A stretch of DNA of 64,000 bases. It comes from Bacteroidota bacterium (GTDB lineage Bacteria; Bacteroidota; Bacteroidia; Cytophagales; Cyclobacteriaceae). Position numbers and translations under genes: made by a program. The notes under the pieces were generated by a model. The model ran no database searches. It was not told where the DNA came from and saw nothing but the letters and a program-made list of their open reading frames with translations. Below are positions 27,387 through 35,246 of the stretch, in pieces. The stretch covers positions 1 through 64,000 of the forward strand of contig JAFDZA010000011.1 in assembly GCA_018267135.1 (NCBI GenBank), written 5' to 3'. How positions within the stretch are numbered: position 1 is the first letter of the stretch; each line of letters opens with the position of its first letter.

Positions 27387-27770
27387 TTAAAGTTCCAGTG
27401 GATTAATCAAATTAATGCTACATTTACTAAAGTCGCGGGTGTTGCGCGTAAGTAGTGTCAATTCATTGACAAATGCAGTTGCTGCAATAACCGCATCTGG
27501 AAGTTTTATACCGATTGTTTTCCGGTATTCAACAGTTTTGTATTTAATCTGTTGGCTTAAGTCAAAAATATGAGAATCATCCAAGAAATTTTGGAGGATT
27601 TGCATATCTTTTTCAATATCTGTTTTCCAGCTTAACAACTCAATTTCGCTAATCACCGAAAATGCAGGCTGATGATCTCTCAAAAGATCATCAATGAATT
27701 TTTCAGCTTCAGATGAAAATTGTTGTTGCAAATAATAAATGGCAATGTTGGTATCCCACAGGTATTTCAT
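27387..27770 (-). CDS. PIN-domain toxin, VapC-like
   Basis: 127 residues from ATG 27770, which overlaps the antitoxin stop as ATGA (27767-27770); a second ATG lies at 27776. The PIN acidic set is complete: Asp in MKYLWDTNIAIYYL, Glu in ISEIELLSW, Asp in IKLPDAVIAATAF and Asp in LLTRNTRDFSK. PIN toxins of this kind cleave tRNA or rRNA when freed from their antitoxin. The upstream gene encodes the likely antitoxin. Base composition is more AT-rich than the surroundings, in keeping with an acquired module. Confidence 0.9.
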   Translation of the reverse strand: MKYLWDTNIAIYYLQQQFSSEAEKFIDDLLRDHQPAFSVISEIELLSWKTDIEKDMQILQNFLDDSHIFDLSQQIKYKTVEYRKTIGIKLPDAVIAATAFVNELTLLTRNTRDFSKCSINLINPLEL

Positions 27771-27961
27771 TGCCATGATTCGCGAAGCTCCGTTAGTTGT
27801 TCGTTAACTTTGCTCAAAGGTTGTTTAGTCATTGCGCCTTTGTATGCTTTGGATATTGACTGAGATTTGCCCCCCCTCAACTTAATAAGTTTCAGCGACT
27901 CCAAATCTTTCAAAAGTGAAAGTGCCTTTTCATTGAGTATATCAATAACTACCGTTTGCAT
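27767..27961 (-). CDS. Antitoxin of the PIN/VapC pair
   Basis: 64 residues from ATG 27961; an in-frame ATG at 27967 adds two residues. It begins MQTVVIDILNEKALSLLKDL and ends in a charged helix (SKVNEQLTELRESWQ). Its first half is clearly similar to that of the antitoxin at 28686: both carry LL-[KE]-DLE-x-L-x-LI. The last half is different and presumably clasps the PIN toxin. The stop overlaps the toxin start by four bases. Antitoxins of this size usually bind their own promoter. Confidence 0.83.
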   Translation of the reverse strand: MQTVVIDILNEKALSLLKDLESLKLIKLRGGKSQSISKAYKGAMTKQPLSKVNEQLTELRESWQ

Positions 27962-28145
27962 ATCCAAAACTAAGAAATAGGGGTGACTTATTCAAAGTAC
28001 AACAAAATAGAAAACATTTTTCAGAACTTAAGAATTCTAAGTTCAGAATTTTTACAAAAATTGAAATATGGATAAGGCTGTGTTCAAGCTATATGTTTTG
28101 GTTTTTTAGCTAAAGTCGGACGTGTTGAGCGGGCGACTTAGACGG

Positions 28146-28283
28146 CTAAAACAAACGCAACAAAAACAATCCAGCCAAAGTGATGAGTATTCCAACATAT
28201 TGGGGCAACGTTAATTTTTCTCTGAACAACACGGAAGCTATCAAAATGGATAGTGCTGGTGTTAGCATAGATAGAAGGCTGAT
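28146..28283 (-). pseudogene. EamA/DMT transporter, C-terminal remnant
   Basis: On the minus strand this stretch reads SVISLLSMLTPALSILIASV followed by LFREKLTLPQYVGILITLAG and LFLLRLF, stop at 28146-28148. This is the usual last part of a DMT-superfamily (EamA) permease: helix, LF-x-E-x-L-T-x-x-Q-x-x-G, final helix. The frame stays open to about 28355 but the residues beyond about 28283 (ITKNVLVQTAHALYLC) no longer look like a membrane helix, so the break is placed near 28275-28290. All upstream helices are missing. Confidence 0.7.
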
Positions 28284-28652
28284 TACCGAAACACACAAGT
28301 ACAATGCATGGGCGGTTTGCACGAGGACGTTTTTCGTTATTTCAACCTTGCTCAGGAAAATTACTCATTCGAGTTAACCGAGTATTCAAAAGGGGTTTTA
28401 ATCCCATTACAAGTCCAATATGCACAAGCCTTGGTGGGAGTAGGCAAAAAGGATGAAGCCTGGGAAACGGCAATGTCTATTGACCCGCTCATGTTCGATG
28501 ACAATACACAACAATACTACCGTATGCATTACCATAAAATGATCGCGGCAATCTCAAAGCGCGATTCCCCTGATTTCAGAAATTCCATCTTTGAGTATAG
28601 AAGGATTGCACGACAACACAAGTTTCGATTTTTTGAAAACGATTGGGGATAG
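28275..28652 (+). pseudogene. Truncated gene of unknown family, C-terminal fragment
   Basis: Open frame from 28275 with the first ATG at 28308, giving 114 residues from there. The text is protein-like (LVGVGKKDEAWETAMSIDPL, YYRMHYHKMIAAISKRDS, IFEYRRIARQHKFRFFEN), with a helical repeat feel similar to the C-terminal helical part of some regulators, but I do not recognise the family. It starts abruptly at the point where the opposite-strand EamA remnant ends, so it is best read as a fragment fused at a deletion or insertion junction. It could still be translated from ATG 28308. Confidence 0.5.
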
Positions 28653-28685
28653 TGTTATTAGGATATAATTTGTTAACTTTGATAT

Positions 28686-28922
28686 ATGGAAACGCTTACC
28701 ATAAAAGTCAATAATTCAAAAACACTCAGATTGCTTGAGGATTTGGAGGCGCTCAATCTTATTCAAGTGATAGGGCATTCGAATGCTTTCGTTGAGAAGA
28801 GAGGGACTTCGCCTAAAAAAAAGTTACTGGAAGATATTGATGATGCGGTTGATTTCATCAACGAGTACAAGAAAGGACGTGCCAAAGCAAAATCTTTCAA
28901 TCAGTTAATGGATGAGTTATAA
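28686..28922 (+). CDS. Antitoxin of the RelE-like pair
   Basis: 78 residues, starting METLTIKVNNSKTLRLLEDL. The N-terminal 26 residues match about half the positions of the antitoxin at 27767-27961 (LRLLEDLEALNLIQV against LSLLKDLESLKLIKL). The C-terminal half (KKKLLEDIDDAVDFINEYKK, then AKSFNQLMDEL) is its own and probably binds the RelE-type toxin. The toxin ATG at 28912 lies inside the last codons, an 11-base overlap that couples translation. Confidence 0.85.
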   Translation: METLTIKVNNSKTLRLLEDLEALNLIQVIGHSNAFVEKRGTSPKKKLLEDIDDAVDFINEYKKGRAKAKSFNQLMDEL

Positions 28923-29238
28923 AATAATTCCTACTCCTACTTTCGAAAAGGAATTAAAGCATCTTTCAAAAAAATATCCTTCATTAAAAAAAGACATCAT
29001 TAAGTTGAGCGACAGCCTTTTAAAAACCCCACAAATGGGCATTGCTTTAGGTAATGGATGTTTCAAAATTAGAATGGTGATCTCATCTAAGGGAAAGGGT
29101 AAATCGGGTGGGGCAAGAATAATCACGCATGTGCAGGTGATGAATGAACATATTTTCCTTGTTGCCATTTATGATAAATCAGAAATCGCAAATATTTCTG
29201 AGCGAGAAATTAATGAAAGATTGAAACGATTACAATGA
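28912..29238 (+). CDS. RelE/ParE superfamily toxin
   Basis: 108 residues. The fold marks are MSYKIIPTPTFEKELKHLSK (first strand and helix), the loop KIRMVISSKGKGKSGGARII with the KGKSGG element typical of the RelE/HigB-like branch, and IFLVAIYDKSEIANISEREI at the end. Toxins of this branch usually cleave mRNA at the ribosome. It overlaps its antitoxin by 11 bases. The pair faces away from the VapC pair, with the two gene remnants in between. Intact by length. Confidence 0.88.
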   Translation: MSYKIIPTPTFEKELKHLSKKYPSLKKDIIKLSDSLLKTPQMGIALGNGCFKIRMVISSKGKGKSGGARIITHVQVMNEHIFLVAIYDKSEIANISEREINERLKRLQ

Positions 29239-29268
29239 TTTATTGTCGACCATTGGATATCGACTGTT

Positions 29269-30366
29269 TTACAAATTCTTCGTCCTATTCTTTTTAAAAT
29301 CTTCAAAAACTAAATTTCCCAATCCTTGTAAGCTACTATAATAAGCATTGCCGTTGTTGGCTTTGGTAAACTCGCGCACAAAAGTTTTCAGGTACGGATC
29401 GGTGGCGATCATAAACGTAGTAACGGGTATTTTTATTTTTCGCAGTTGCACAGCAAGATCAAGTGTCTTGTTCAAAATTTTTTGGTCAAGCCCAAAAGCA
29501 TTTTTGTAATATTTAATTCCTTGCTTGATGCACGTGGGTTTTCCATCGGTGATCATGAAAATTTGTTTGTTGGCGTTTTTCTTTCTTCGCAAAATACCCA
29601 TCGCCAATTCAAGTCCGGCTACGGTATTTGTGTGATACGGACCAACTTGCAGATAGGGCAGGTCTTTAATTTCAATTTGCCAGGCATCATCGCCAAACAC
29701 TAAAATATCCAATGTGTCTTTCGGATATTTGGTTATGATCAGTTCCGACAAGGCCATGGCCACTTTCTTGGCCGGTGTGATGCGGTCTTCGCCATACAAA
29801 ATCATGGAGTGCGAAATATCGATCATGAGCACGGTAGAAGTCTGTGCTTTGAATTCGTTCTCTACCACTTCCAAATCATCTTCCGTCATAAAAAAATCTT
29901 CTACCCCGTGATTGATTTGCGCATTGCGAAGCGAATCCGTTACTGAAATTTGTTCGAGCGTATCACCAAATTCATAATCGCGCCTGTCGGTAGTGGGTTC
30001 ATCGCCTCTTCCGTTATGCGGAGTTTGATGGCCACCCGGTTTGGTGCGTTTCAGTTTCCCAAAAATTTCTTCAAGTGCCGATTGCCGAAGCTGCTGTTCT
30101 GCTTTCGGTTTAACTTTAAGTTCTCCATCGGGCCCTTCGTCAGTGATGTAGCCGTTCTTTTTTAAATCCTCGATAAAATCTCCGATGCCGTAATTTTTAT
30201 TGGTAAGCCCATATTGTTTATCAACTTCGGTAAGCCATTGCAGTGCCTCGGCCACATTGCCGGAGGTAATAAGGAGCAATTGCATAAAGATTTTGAGAAG
30301 TTTTTCAAAATCTGATTTTCCACCATCGGGTGGAGGGGCATATTTGGAAAAGCGATGACCGAGCAT
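29269..30366 (-). CDS. VWA domain protein, partner of the MoxR-like ATPase
   Basis: 365 residues. The N-terminal 170 residues are helical and charged. The von Willebrand A domain starts at about 176; the metal site is MIDISHSM (Asp183, Ser185, Ser187: DxSxS), followed by the MIDAS loop threonine region VGPYHTNTVAGLELAMGIL and FMITDGKPT. It has no signal peptide, so it acts in the cytoplasm. ChlI/MoxR ATPases normally have a VWA partner, and the AAA gene at 25773-27281 is on the same strand with only the toxin-antitoxin insert between them. Confidence 0.88.
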   Translation of the reverse strand: MLGHRFSKYAPPPDGGKSDFEKLLKIFMQLLLITSGNVAEALQWLTEVDKQYGLTNKNYGIGDFIEDLKKNGYITDEGPDGELKVKPKAEQQLRQSALEEIFGKLKRTKPGGHQTPHNGRGDEPTTDRRDYEFGDTLEQISVTDSLRNAQINHGVEDFFMTEDDLEVVENEFKAQTSTVLMIDISHSMILYGEDRITPAKKVAMALSELIITKYPKDTLDILVFGDDAWQIEIKDLPYLQVGPYHTNTVAGLELAMGILRRKKNANKQIFMITDGKPTCIKQGIKYYKNAFGLDQKILNKTLDLAVQLRKIKIPVTTFMIATDPYLKTFVREFTKANNGNAYYSSLQGLGNLVFEDFKKNRTKNL

Positions 30367-30543
30367 AAGCGTAGCAACACAATTTAAACTAAAAACAACT
30401 CAATAATGTTCGCAAAGACCTTTTATTATCGTTTTTTCATGCCTTTTTCCTGATTTTGAAACTTATGTAAGAATTATACCGGTTATGTGAACTATTTTTT
30501 ACGTTGGAGCGTATATCTTTACATGGTTTTAAATTTAAACGTT

Positions 30544-30663
30544 ATGAAAAAGTCTGTATTGGTGTTAATCGCGGTAGTTATGCTCCTGGCATCGGCTTGT
30601 TCGCAATATACTTGCCCTACCTACTCTAAAGCACCTGAAACGAAGAAAGACAGCCGGATATAA
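30544..30663 (+). CDS. Very small lipoprotein
   Basis: 39 residues, MKKSVLVLIAVVMLLASACS then QYTCPTYSKAPETKKDSRI. A textbook lipoprotein signal (LLASAC) leaves a mature peptide of only about 21 residues with a second cysteine. An A-rich leader precedes the ATG, and a strong terminator begins 26 bases after the stop, so the gene has its own transcription unit. Similar tiny S-x-Y-T-C-P-T-Y lipoproteins occur in Bacteroidota genomes; function unknown. Confidence 0.75.
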   Translation: MKKSVLVLIAVVMLLASACSQYTCPTYSKAPETKKDSRI

Positions 30664-30688
30664 TTCGGATGAGATATAAAGATTTTCT

Positions 30689-30716
30689 GGCCGCCCTTAG
30701 CGGCCTTTTTTATTTT
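30689..30716 (+). terminator. Intrinsic terminator of the small lipoprotein gene
   Basis: GGCCG-CCCTTAG-CGGCC (30689-30705) followed by TTTTTTATTTT. The T-run reaches the stop codon of the convergent symporter gene at 30715. Confidence 0.85.
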
Positions 30717-32166
30717 ATGCTTTTTTTGGTTTGATGGAGACTAACCATAACCCCAAAAAGGTAATCAGTCCGTCTAAAATGATTACTTCATAACTCATCT
30801 GAAACCCCGAAAACCATTTTTCTGAATTAACGCTAAGCAAATAGGTAAGGAGCGGAGCGGCTACACAAATGAATGGAACCCATTTTCCGGCCACTTTTCG
30901 GGTGGTAAGGATGCCAAACGAGAATAACCCCAACAGCGGGCCATAGGTATAGCCGGCTACTTTTAGCACTACATCGATCAGCGATTTTTGATTTACTTCT
31001 TTGAAGATTAAAATGATAACGAGAAATAGAATGGAAAAACCCAGATGTACAATAAATTTTTGACGCAGCTTAGTCGCTTCATTTTTGTTTTTAAAATTTA
31101 AAAAATCAATGCAGAAGGAGGTGGTTAATCCGGCCAAAGCCGAATCTGCGCTGGCGTAGGAAGATGCCGTGATGCCCAATAAAAATAAAATGCCTACCGT
31201 TAGCCCGAGTTCGTTAAAGGCTAACATCGGAAAAAGATCATCGCTGCTTTTGGGCAGAGCGATCCCCTTTAGATCGCAGTAGATGTACAACAGGGCGCCC
31301 AACGTAAGGAAAAGGAAATTTACAAAGGCCAGTGTTAGGCTGAACCAAAACATATTTTTCTGGGCCTCGCCTAAGGTTTTGCATGTCAGGTTTTTTTGCA
31401 TCAACTCCTGGTCTAAGCCGGTCATGGCGATGGTTATAAACATACCACCTAAAAACTGCTTGGGAAAAAACAAGCCGTTCTTAGCGGAATCGAATATAAA
31501 AATTTTGGAATAGCCTTTGGCGTGAATGGCGGCCGTCATGTCAGTAAAAGAAAAATTTAACTGATGCGCAATTTGCCATACAGTAATGATGACGGCCCCC
31601 ACTAAGAAAACGGTTTGAAAGGTATCGGTCCAGATAATCGTTTTTACGCCACCCTTAAAAGTGTAAACCCAGATTAAGGCGAGGGTAATAGTAACCGTAA
31701 CGTAAAAAGGCACGTGCCAGGCATCAAATAAAAATAATTGCAGGATGGAAGCTGCCAAAAATAGACGGAGCGAAGAAGCCATGGATCGGCTCACCAAAAA
31801 AACACCCGCCCCGGTTCGGTGTGTCCACGTGTCGAAACGTTGTTCCAGGTAAGTATATATCGAAACTACTTTGAGCCGGTAGTATAATGGCATCAGCACA
31901 GCAATGATTACCACGTACCCGGCTAAATATCCTAATACTACCTGAAAGTAAGCGAAGTTAAATTTTCCGACCGCCCCGGGCACCGATACAAACGTTACGC
32001 CCGACAAAGAAGAACCGATCATGCCAAAGGCCACCAGATACCAGGGCGACTGCCGATTGGCTGTGAAAAATGTATTGCTGTCGGCTCCGCGCGAGGTAAA
32101 GTATGAAATGGCAATCAGCGCTGTAAAATAGAGTAGAATGACTGAGCAGATGAACAAAGGTGTCAT
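30715..32166 (-). CDS. Sodium:solute symporter (SSS family)
   Basis: 483 residues with about thirteen membrane helices. Family marks: YFTSRGADSNTFFTANRQSP at the N-terminus, FGMIGSSLSGVTFVSVPGAV (unwound helix 1 and the sodium site, about 48-67), AMTGLDQELMQKNLTCKTLG near 250 and ASSYASADSALAGLTTSFCI near 330 with serines expected at the second sodium site. The protein should couple sodium entry to uptake of a sugar, sialic acid or organic acid; the substrate is not readable. It is transcribed alone, opposite clpS. Confidence 0.92.
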   Translation of the reverse strand: MTPLFICSVILLYFTALIAISYFTSRGADSNTFFTANRQSPWYLVAFGMIGSSLSGVTFVSVPGAVGKFNFAYFQVVLGYLAGYVVIIAVLMPLYYRLKVVSIYTYLEQRFDTWTHRTGAGVFLVSRSMASSLRLFLAASILQLFLFDAWHVPFYVTVTITLALIWVYTFKGGVKTIIWTDTFQTVFLVGAVIITVWQIAHQLNFSFTDMTAAIHAKGYSKIFIFDSAKNGLFFPKQFLGGMFITIAMTGLDQELMQKNLTCKTLGEAQKNMFWFSLTLAFVNFLFLTLGALLYIYCDLKGIALPKSSDDLFPMLAFNELGLTVGILFLLGITASSYASADSALAGLTTSFCIDFLNFKNKNEATKLRQKFIVHLGFSILFLVIILIFKEVNQKSLIDVVLKVAGYTYGPLLGLFSFGILTTRKVAGKWVPFICVAAPLLTYLLSVNSEKWFSGFQMSYEVIILDGLITFLGLWLVSIKPKKA

Positions 32167-32222
32167 GCCAACATTTTTAAAAGGTACGATTTACAACTTA
32201 CCCTTTACTTGTCAAAATTTTT

Positions 32223-32230
32223 TACCTTTG
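32223..32230 (+). promoter_or_regulatory. Putative -7 element (TACCTTTG)
   Basis: TACCTTTG fits the Bacteroidota TAnnTTTG consensus and lies 18 bases before the clpS ATG. A TTG 11 bases upstream is too close for a standard -33 element, so only the -7 box is supported. Confidence 0.35.
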
Positions 32231-32248
32231 TCAAATCATTAAAACAGA

Positions 32249-32530
32249 ATGAGCACACTTGTTGAAGTACTTGAAAACACAGATCAGTTAGAAGCCATTG
32301 CGATAACGGATGTAAAAGATTTGGTGGTATTCAATGATGATTTCAATACTTTTCAGCATGTGATTGAAACCCTGATTCGTGTTTGTAAACACACCTCGGA
32401 GCAGGCCGAGCAGTGTACCTGGCTGATTCACTTCAAAGGGAAATGCACCGTACGCACGGGTTCATACGAGGAGCTTAATCCTTTGCGCGAAGCGATCTGC
32501 GAAGCGGGCATCGATGCCAAAATTCTCTGA
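32249..32530 (+). CDS. clpS: ClpS adaptor of the ClpAP/ClpCP protease
   Basis: 93 residues. The ClpS core (about 22-93) is seen in LVVFNDDFNTFQHVIETLIR, CKHTSEQAEQCTWLIHFKGK and CTVRTGSYEEL. ND-[DF]-x-T-x-x-x-V at the start of the core is the N-degron pocket region. ClpS delivers proteins with destabilising N-terminal residues to the Clp ATPase. The stop shares one base with the recR start (TGATG at 32528-32532), so the two genes are translated together. Confidence 0.92.
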   Translation: MSTLVEVLENTDQLEAIAITDVKDLVVFNDDFNTFQHVIETLIRVCKHTSEQAEQCTWLIHFKGKCTVRTGSYEELNPLREAICEAGIDAKIL

Positions 32531-33138
32531 TGGAATACCCCTCCAAACTGATTGAAGATGCCGTGAATGAAGTTTCTAAACTTCCCGGTATCGGCAAAAA
32601 AACAGCCCTGCGCCTGGTGCTTCATTTAGTAAAGGAAAATGAAAACCGGACACGAGCCCTAACCGAGGCCTTGAACAAGCTGCGCGCCAATATTCGGTTT
32701 TGTAAAACCTGTTTTACTATTTCGGATGAGGCCGAGTGCGTAATTTGTGGCAGCCACAGACGCGACCGCAGCACGGTGTGTGTGGTAGAAGAAAGTAACG
32801 ATGTAATGGCTATAGAAAATACAGCACAGTATAACGGAGTGTACCATGTGCTGGGCGGGGTGATATCGCCCATGAATGGCATCGGGCCATCGGAACTAAA
32901 AATAGAACACCTCTTGCAACGCATCGCACAAACAAAAAATGAAATTAAGGAAGTAATCTTGGCGCTAAGCCCTACGCTGGAAGGCGATACCACGGCCTTT
33001 TATATCAACCGTAAGCTAAAAGCTCTCCCGATAAAAGTTACTTCCATTGCGCGAGGTGTGCCCGTAGGCGGTAATTTAGAATACACCGATGAAATTACGC
33101 TTGGCCGAAGCATAACAGGCCGGGTAGTGTTTGACTGA
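32530..33138 (+). CDS. recR: Recombination mediator RecR
   Basis: 202 residues, the normal length. Helix-hairpin-helix VSKLPGIGKKTALRLVLHL (about 15-33), a four-cysteine zinc finger CKTCFTISDEAECVICG (about 57-73), a Toprim domain (about 80-175: VCVVEESNDVMAIENT, YHVLGGVISPMNGIGP, ALSPTLEGDTTAFY) and the C-terminal RGVPVGGNLEYTDEITLGRS are all present. RecR works with RecO/RecF to load RecA at gaps. It starts inside the clpS stop and ends exactly where the convergent response regulator gene ends. Confidence 0.97.
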   Translation: MEYPSKLIEDAVNEVSKLPGIGKKTALRLVLHLVKENENRTRALTEALNKLRANIRFCKTCFTISDEAECVICGSHRRDRSTVCVVEESNDVMAIENTAQYNGVYHVLGGVISPMNGIGPSELKIEHLLQRIAQTKNEIKEVILALSPTLEGDTTAFYINRKLKALPIKVTSIARGVPVGGNLEYTDEITLGRSITGRVVFD

Positions 33139-33822
33139 TCAGCCGTTTACCACCAGCTTAAAACCAACTCCGTGATAATTTACTATTTCTACAGAGGGGT
33201 CGTCTTTAAGATACTTTCGTAATTTAGAAATAAACACATCGAGGCTGCGGCCCATAAAATAATCGTCATCGCCCCATACTGTTTTTAATATTTCTTCCCG
33301 CTTTAATACGCGTTCTCGGTTTAAACACAGTAATTTCATTACTTCTGCTTCTTTAGGGGTAAGTGTTTTTTTTCTGGAAGCATGATGGAGTATAAAATTT
33401 CGGGGGTCGAAAGAAATAAGGCCTATCTGAAAAATTCTTTCATCGTAAGATGAGGAAGATGTTCTGCGTAAAAAAACGTCAAGGCGCATACTCAATTCGT
33501 CTAGGCTGAAGGGTTTGGTAATGTAATCGTCTCCACCGGTACGGAAGCCCTGCAATTTATCTTCCAGCATAGATTTGGCCGTAACAAACAAAATGGGCAC
33601 TTGTGTGTTGGCAGCTCTTATTTCATGAGCTAAAGTAAAGCCGTCTTTTTTGGGCATCATTACATCTAAGATGCAGGCATCGAACGGTTGAGCATTAAAT
33701 GCCTGTAAGCCTTCTTCTCCATCCCGGCACAGGGTAACTTCATATCCTTTGTGGATTAGCCCATCTTGAATTACAAATCCCAGGGCTGGATCATCTTCCA
33801 CCAATAAAATTTGAGCACTCAT
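33139..33822 (-). CDS. OmpR-family response regulator
   Basis: 227 residues. Receiver domain (1-120): acidic pair EDD at residues 9-11, phospho-acceptor Asp53 in ACILDVMMPKKDG, switch residue in ILFVTAKSM and lysine in DDYITKPFS. Winged-helix DNA-binding domain (about 130-225) with KTLTPKEAEVMKLLCLN, RVLKREEILKTVWG and RSLDVFISKLRKYL. The start overlaps the end of the histidine kinase gene by four bases, so this is a classic two-component operon with the kinase first. Targets unknown. Confidence 0.96.
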   Translation of the reverse strand: MSAQILLVEDDPALGFVIQDGLIHKGYEVTLCRDGEEGLQAFNAQPFDACILDVMMPKKDGFTLAHEIRAANTQVPILFVTAKSMLEDKLQGFRTGGDDYITKPFSLDELSMRLDVFLRRTSSSSYDERIFQIGLISFDPRNFILHHASRKKTLTPKEAEVMKLLCLNRERVLKREEILKTVWGDDDYFMGRSLDVFISKLRKYLKDDPSVEIVNYHGVGFKLVVNG

Positions 33823-35084
33823 GCAACCGGTAAAATAATTTTAAAGGTACTGCCTGCCTCCAGTTGGCTGGCAACCGAAACTTTCCCTTTACAGGATTCG
33901 ATGATACGCTTCACATAGTTTAATCCGAGGCCAAATCCTTTTACATCGTGCAGGTTTCCGGTGGGCACACGGAAAAACTGATGAAATATTTTTTTGTGGT
34001 TTTCCGGGCTGATGCCAATACCGTTATCGCTAACAGCCACAAAAATCTGATTTCCCACATTACCCGATTCTATTTTCAGGTGAGGGATGTTTTTATTGTA
34101 TTTGATGGCATTGTCAATCAAATTGAAAACCACATTGGTAAAATGCAGACGATCGGCCACGATGTGGGTTTCAGAAGCGTTCAATTGCAGATCAACGGTA
34201 GCGTTCTTTTCCTGCAAAAGAAGGGTGCTGTTTTGTACGGCTTCGCGGATCAATTCGTGTACATCTAAATTTTCTTTTTTAATAACCAGATTATTTTTTT
34301 CCAGCTTGGCCATCTGAAGTACGCGCTCCACATGCTGCCGCAGCCGGGTGGTTTCGTGCGAAATAATGGCCGCATAGTTCAACAAGCGATCGGGGGTTTG
34401 TGTAATCTCCGGGTTTTTTAGCACATCTGAAGAGATCGCAATGGTAGAAAGCGGGGTTTTAAATTCGTGCGTCATATTGTTGATGAAATCCTTTTGAATT
34501 TCAGATAACCGCTTTTGGCGAAGGATAACAAACAAGGTGTAAGCAAAAAATAAAATAACGATGAGCATAACGGCTGATGAAAATCCCCAGATGCCCATTT
34601 GGCTGATCAGGTTTGCCTCGATGGCCGGAAAGCGTACACTAAAATAATACCCATCGCTCTTCCAGGTAGGCAGGTCAGTCAGTTTGGTTGTTGGTTGTTT
34701 AGGGAGGGAGGCTTTTACTTCCGCTCCCTTCATGCATTGTTCTTCACAATCGTACACCCCAAATTCGTAATCGGCCGTTATGTTTCTTTTTTCAAATTCG
34801 GAAGCAAGCAGCAGCCCGAGCACATTGGCATTTACCGGCCCGTTTATAATGACGGCAAAATAATTGGTAGAAAGCTGCTCCACCGGTGAATTGGTAGGGG
34901 GTATGGTTTGGTTGATTTCAAATATGCGGTTGGCTACGGCCTGAAGGGAGGCATTGACATCGTGGTTGAACTGGTTTTCTTTCTGATCAAATGCTTTGCG
35001 TACCCAATAGATTTGGGTGGCTGTAATGCCGGCAATGCTGATGGCGGCCAGAATAATGATACTACGCAGGGTGGTTCGGCTCAC
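33819..35084 (-). CDS. Two-component sensor histidine kinase
   Basis: 421 residues from GTG 35084, which gives MSRTTLRSIIILAAISIAGI and a proper first membrane helix; an in-frame TTG at 35120 would add 12 residues. A second helix at about 175-198 encloses a periplasmic sensor of about 140 residues. HisKA has the H-box INNMTHEFKTPLS, and HATPase_c has N-box NLIDNAIKYN, G1 VSDNGIGIS and G2 GFGLGLNYVK. It overlaps the response regulator gene by four bases. The signal is unknown. Confidence 0.93.
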   Translation of the reverse strand: MSRTTLRSIIILAAISIAGITATQIYWVRKAFDQKENQFNHDVNASLQAVANRIFEINQTIPPTNSPVEQLSTNYFAVIINGPVNANVLGLLLASEFEKRNITADYEFGVYDCEEQCMKGAEVKASLPKQPTTKLTDLPTWKSDGYYFSVRFPAIEANLISQMGIWGFSSAVMLIVILFFAYTLFVILRQKRLSEIQKDFINNMTHEFKTPLSTIAISSDVLKNPEITQTPDRLLNYAAIISHETTRLRQHVERVLQMAKLEKNNLVIKKENLDVHELIREAVQNSTLLLQEKNATVDLQLNASETHIVADRLHFTNVVFNLIDNAIKYNKNIPHLKIESGNVGNQIFVAVSDNGIGISPENHKKIFHQFFRVPTGNLHDVKGFGLGLNYVKRIIESCKGKVSVASQLEAGSTFKIILPVA

Positions 35085-35246
35085 AAGGCAAAAATAAGCC
35101 GTATGAATGGTTGTTGCCAAACAATAGGTTGCTTTAACAAACGGTTAACATCTTTTAGCGTTTTTTTAACAGGCTGGGCAGTTTTTGTGCACGAAGTTTG
35201 TACAGTTCAAATGAACCCTCTAAGTTTAACCCAAAATACAAGTGAA

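Noticed and set aside
28101..28152. Imperfect inverted repeat near the end of the EamA remnant (GTTTTTTAGCTAAAGTCG and CGACTTAGACGGCTAAAAC).
   Set aside because: The arms contain mismatches and no T-run follows in either direction, so it is not a supported terminator or mobile-element end.
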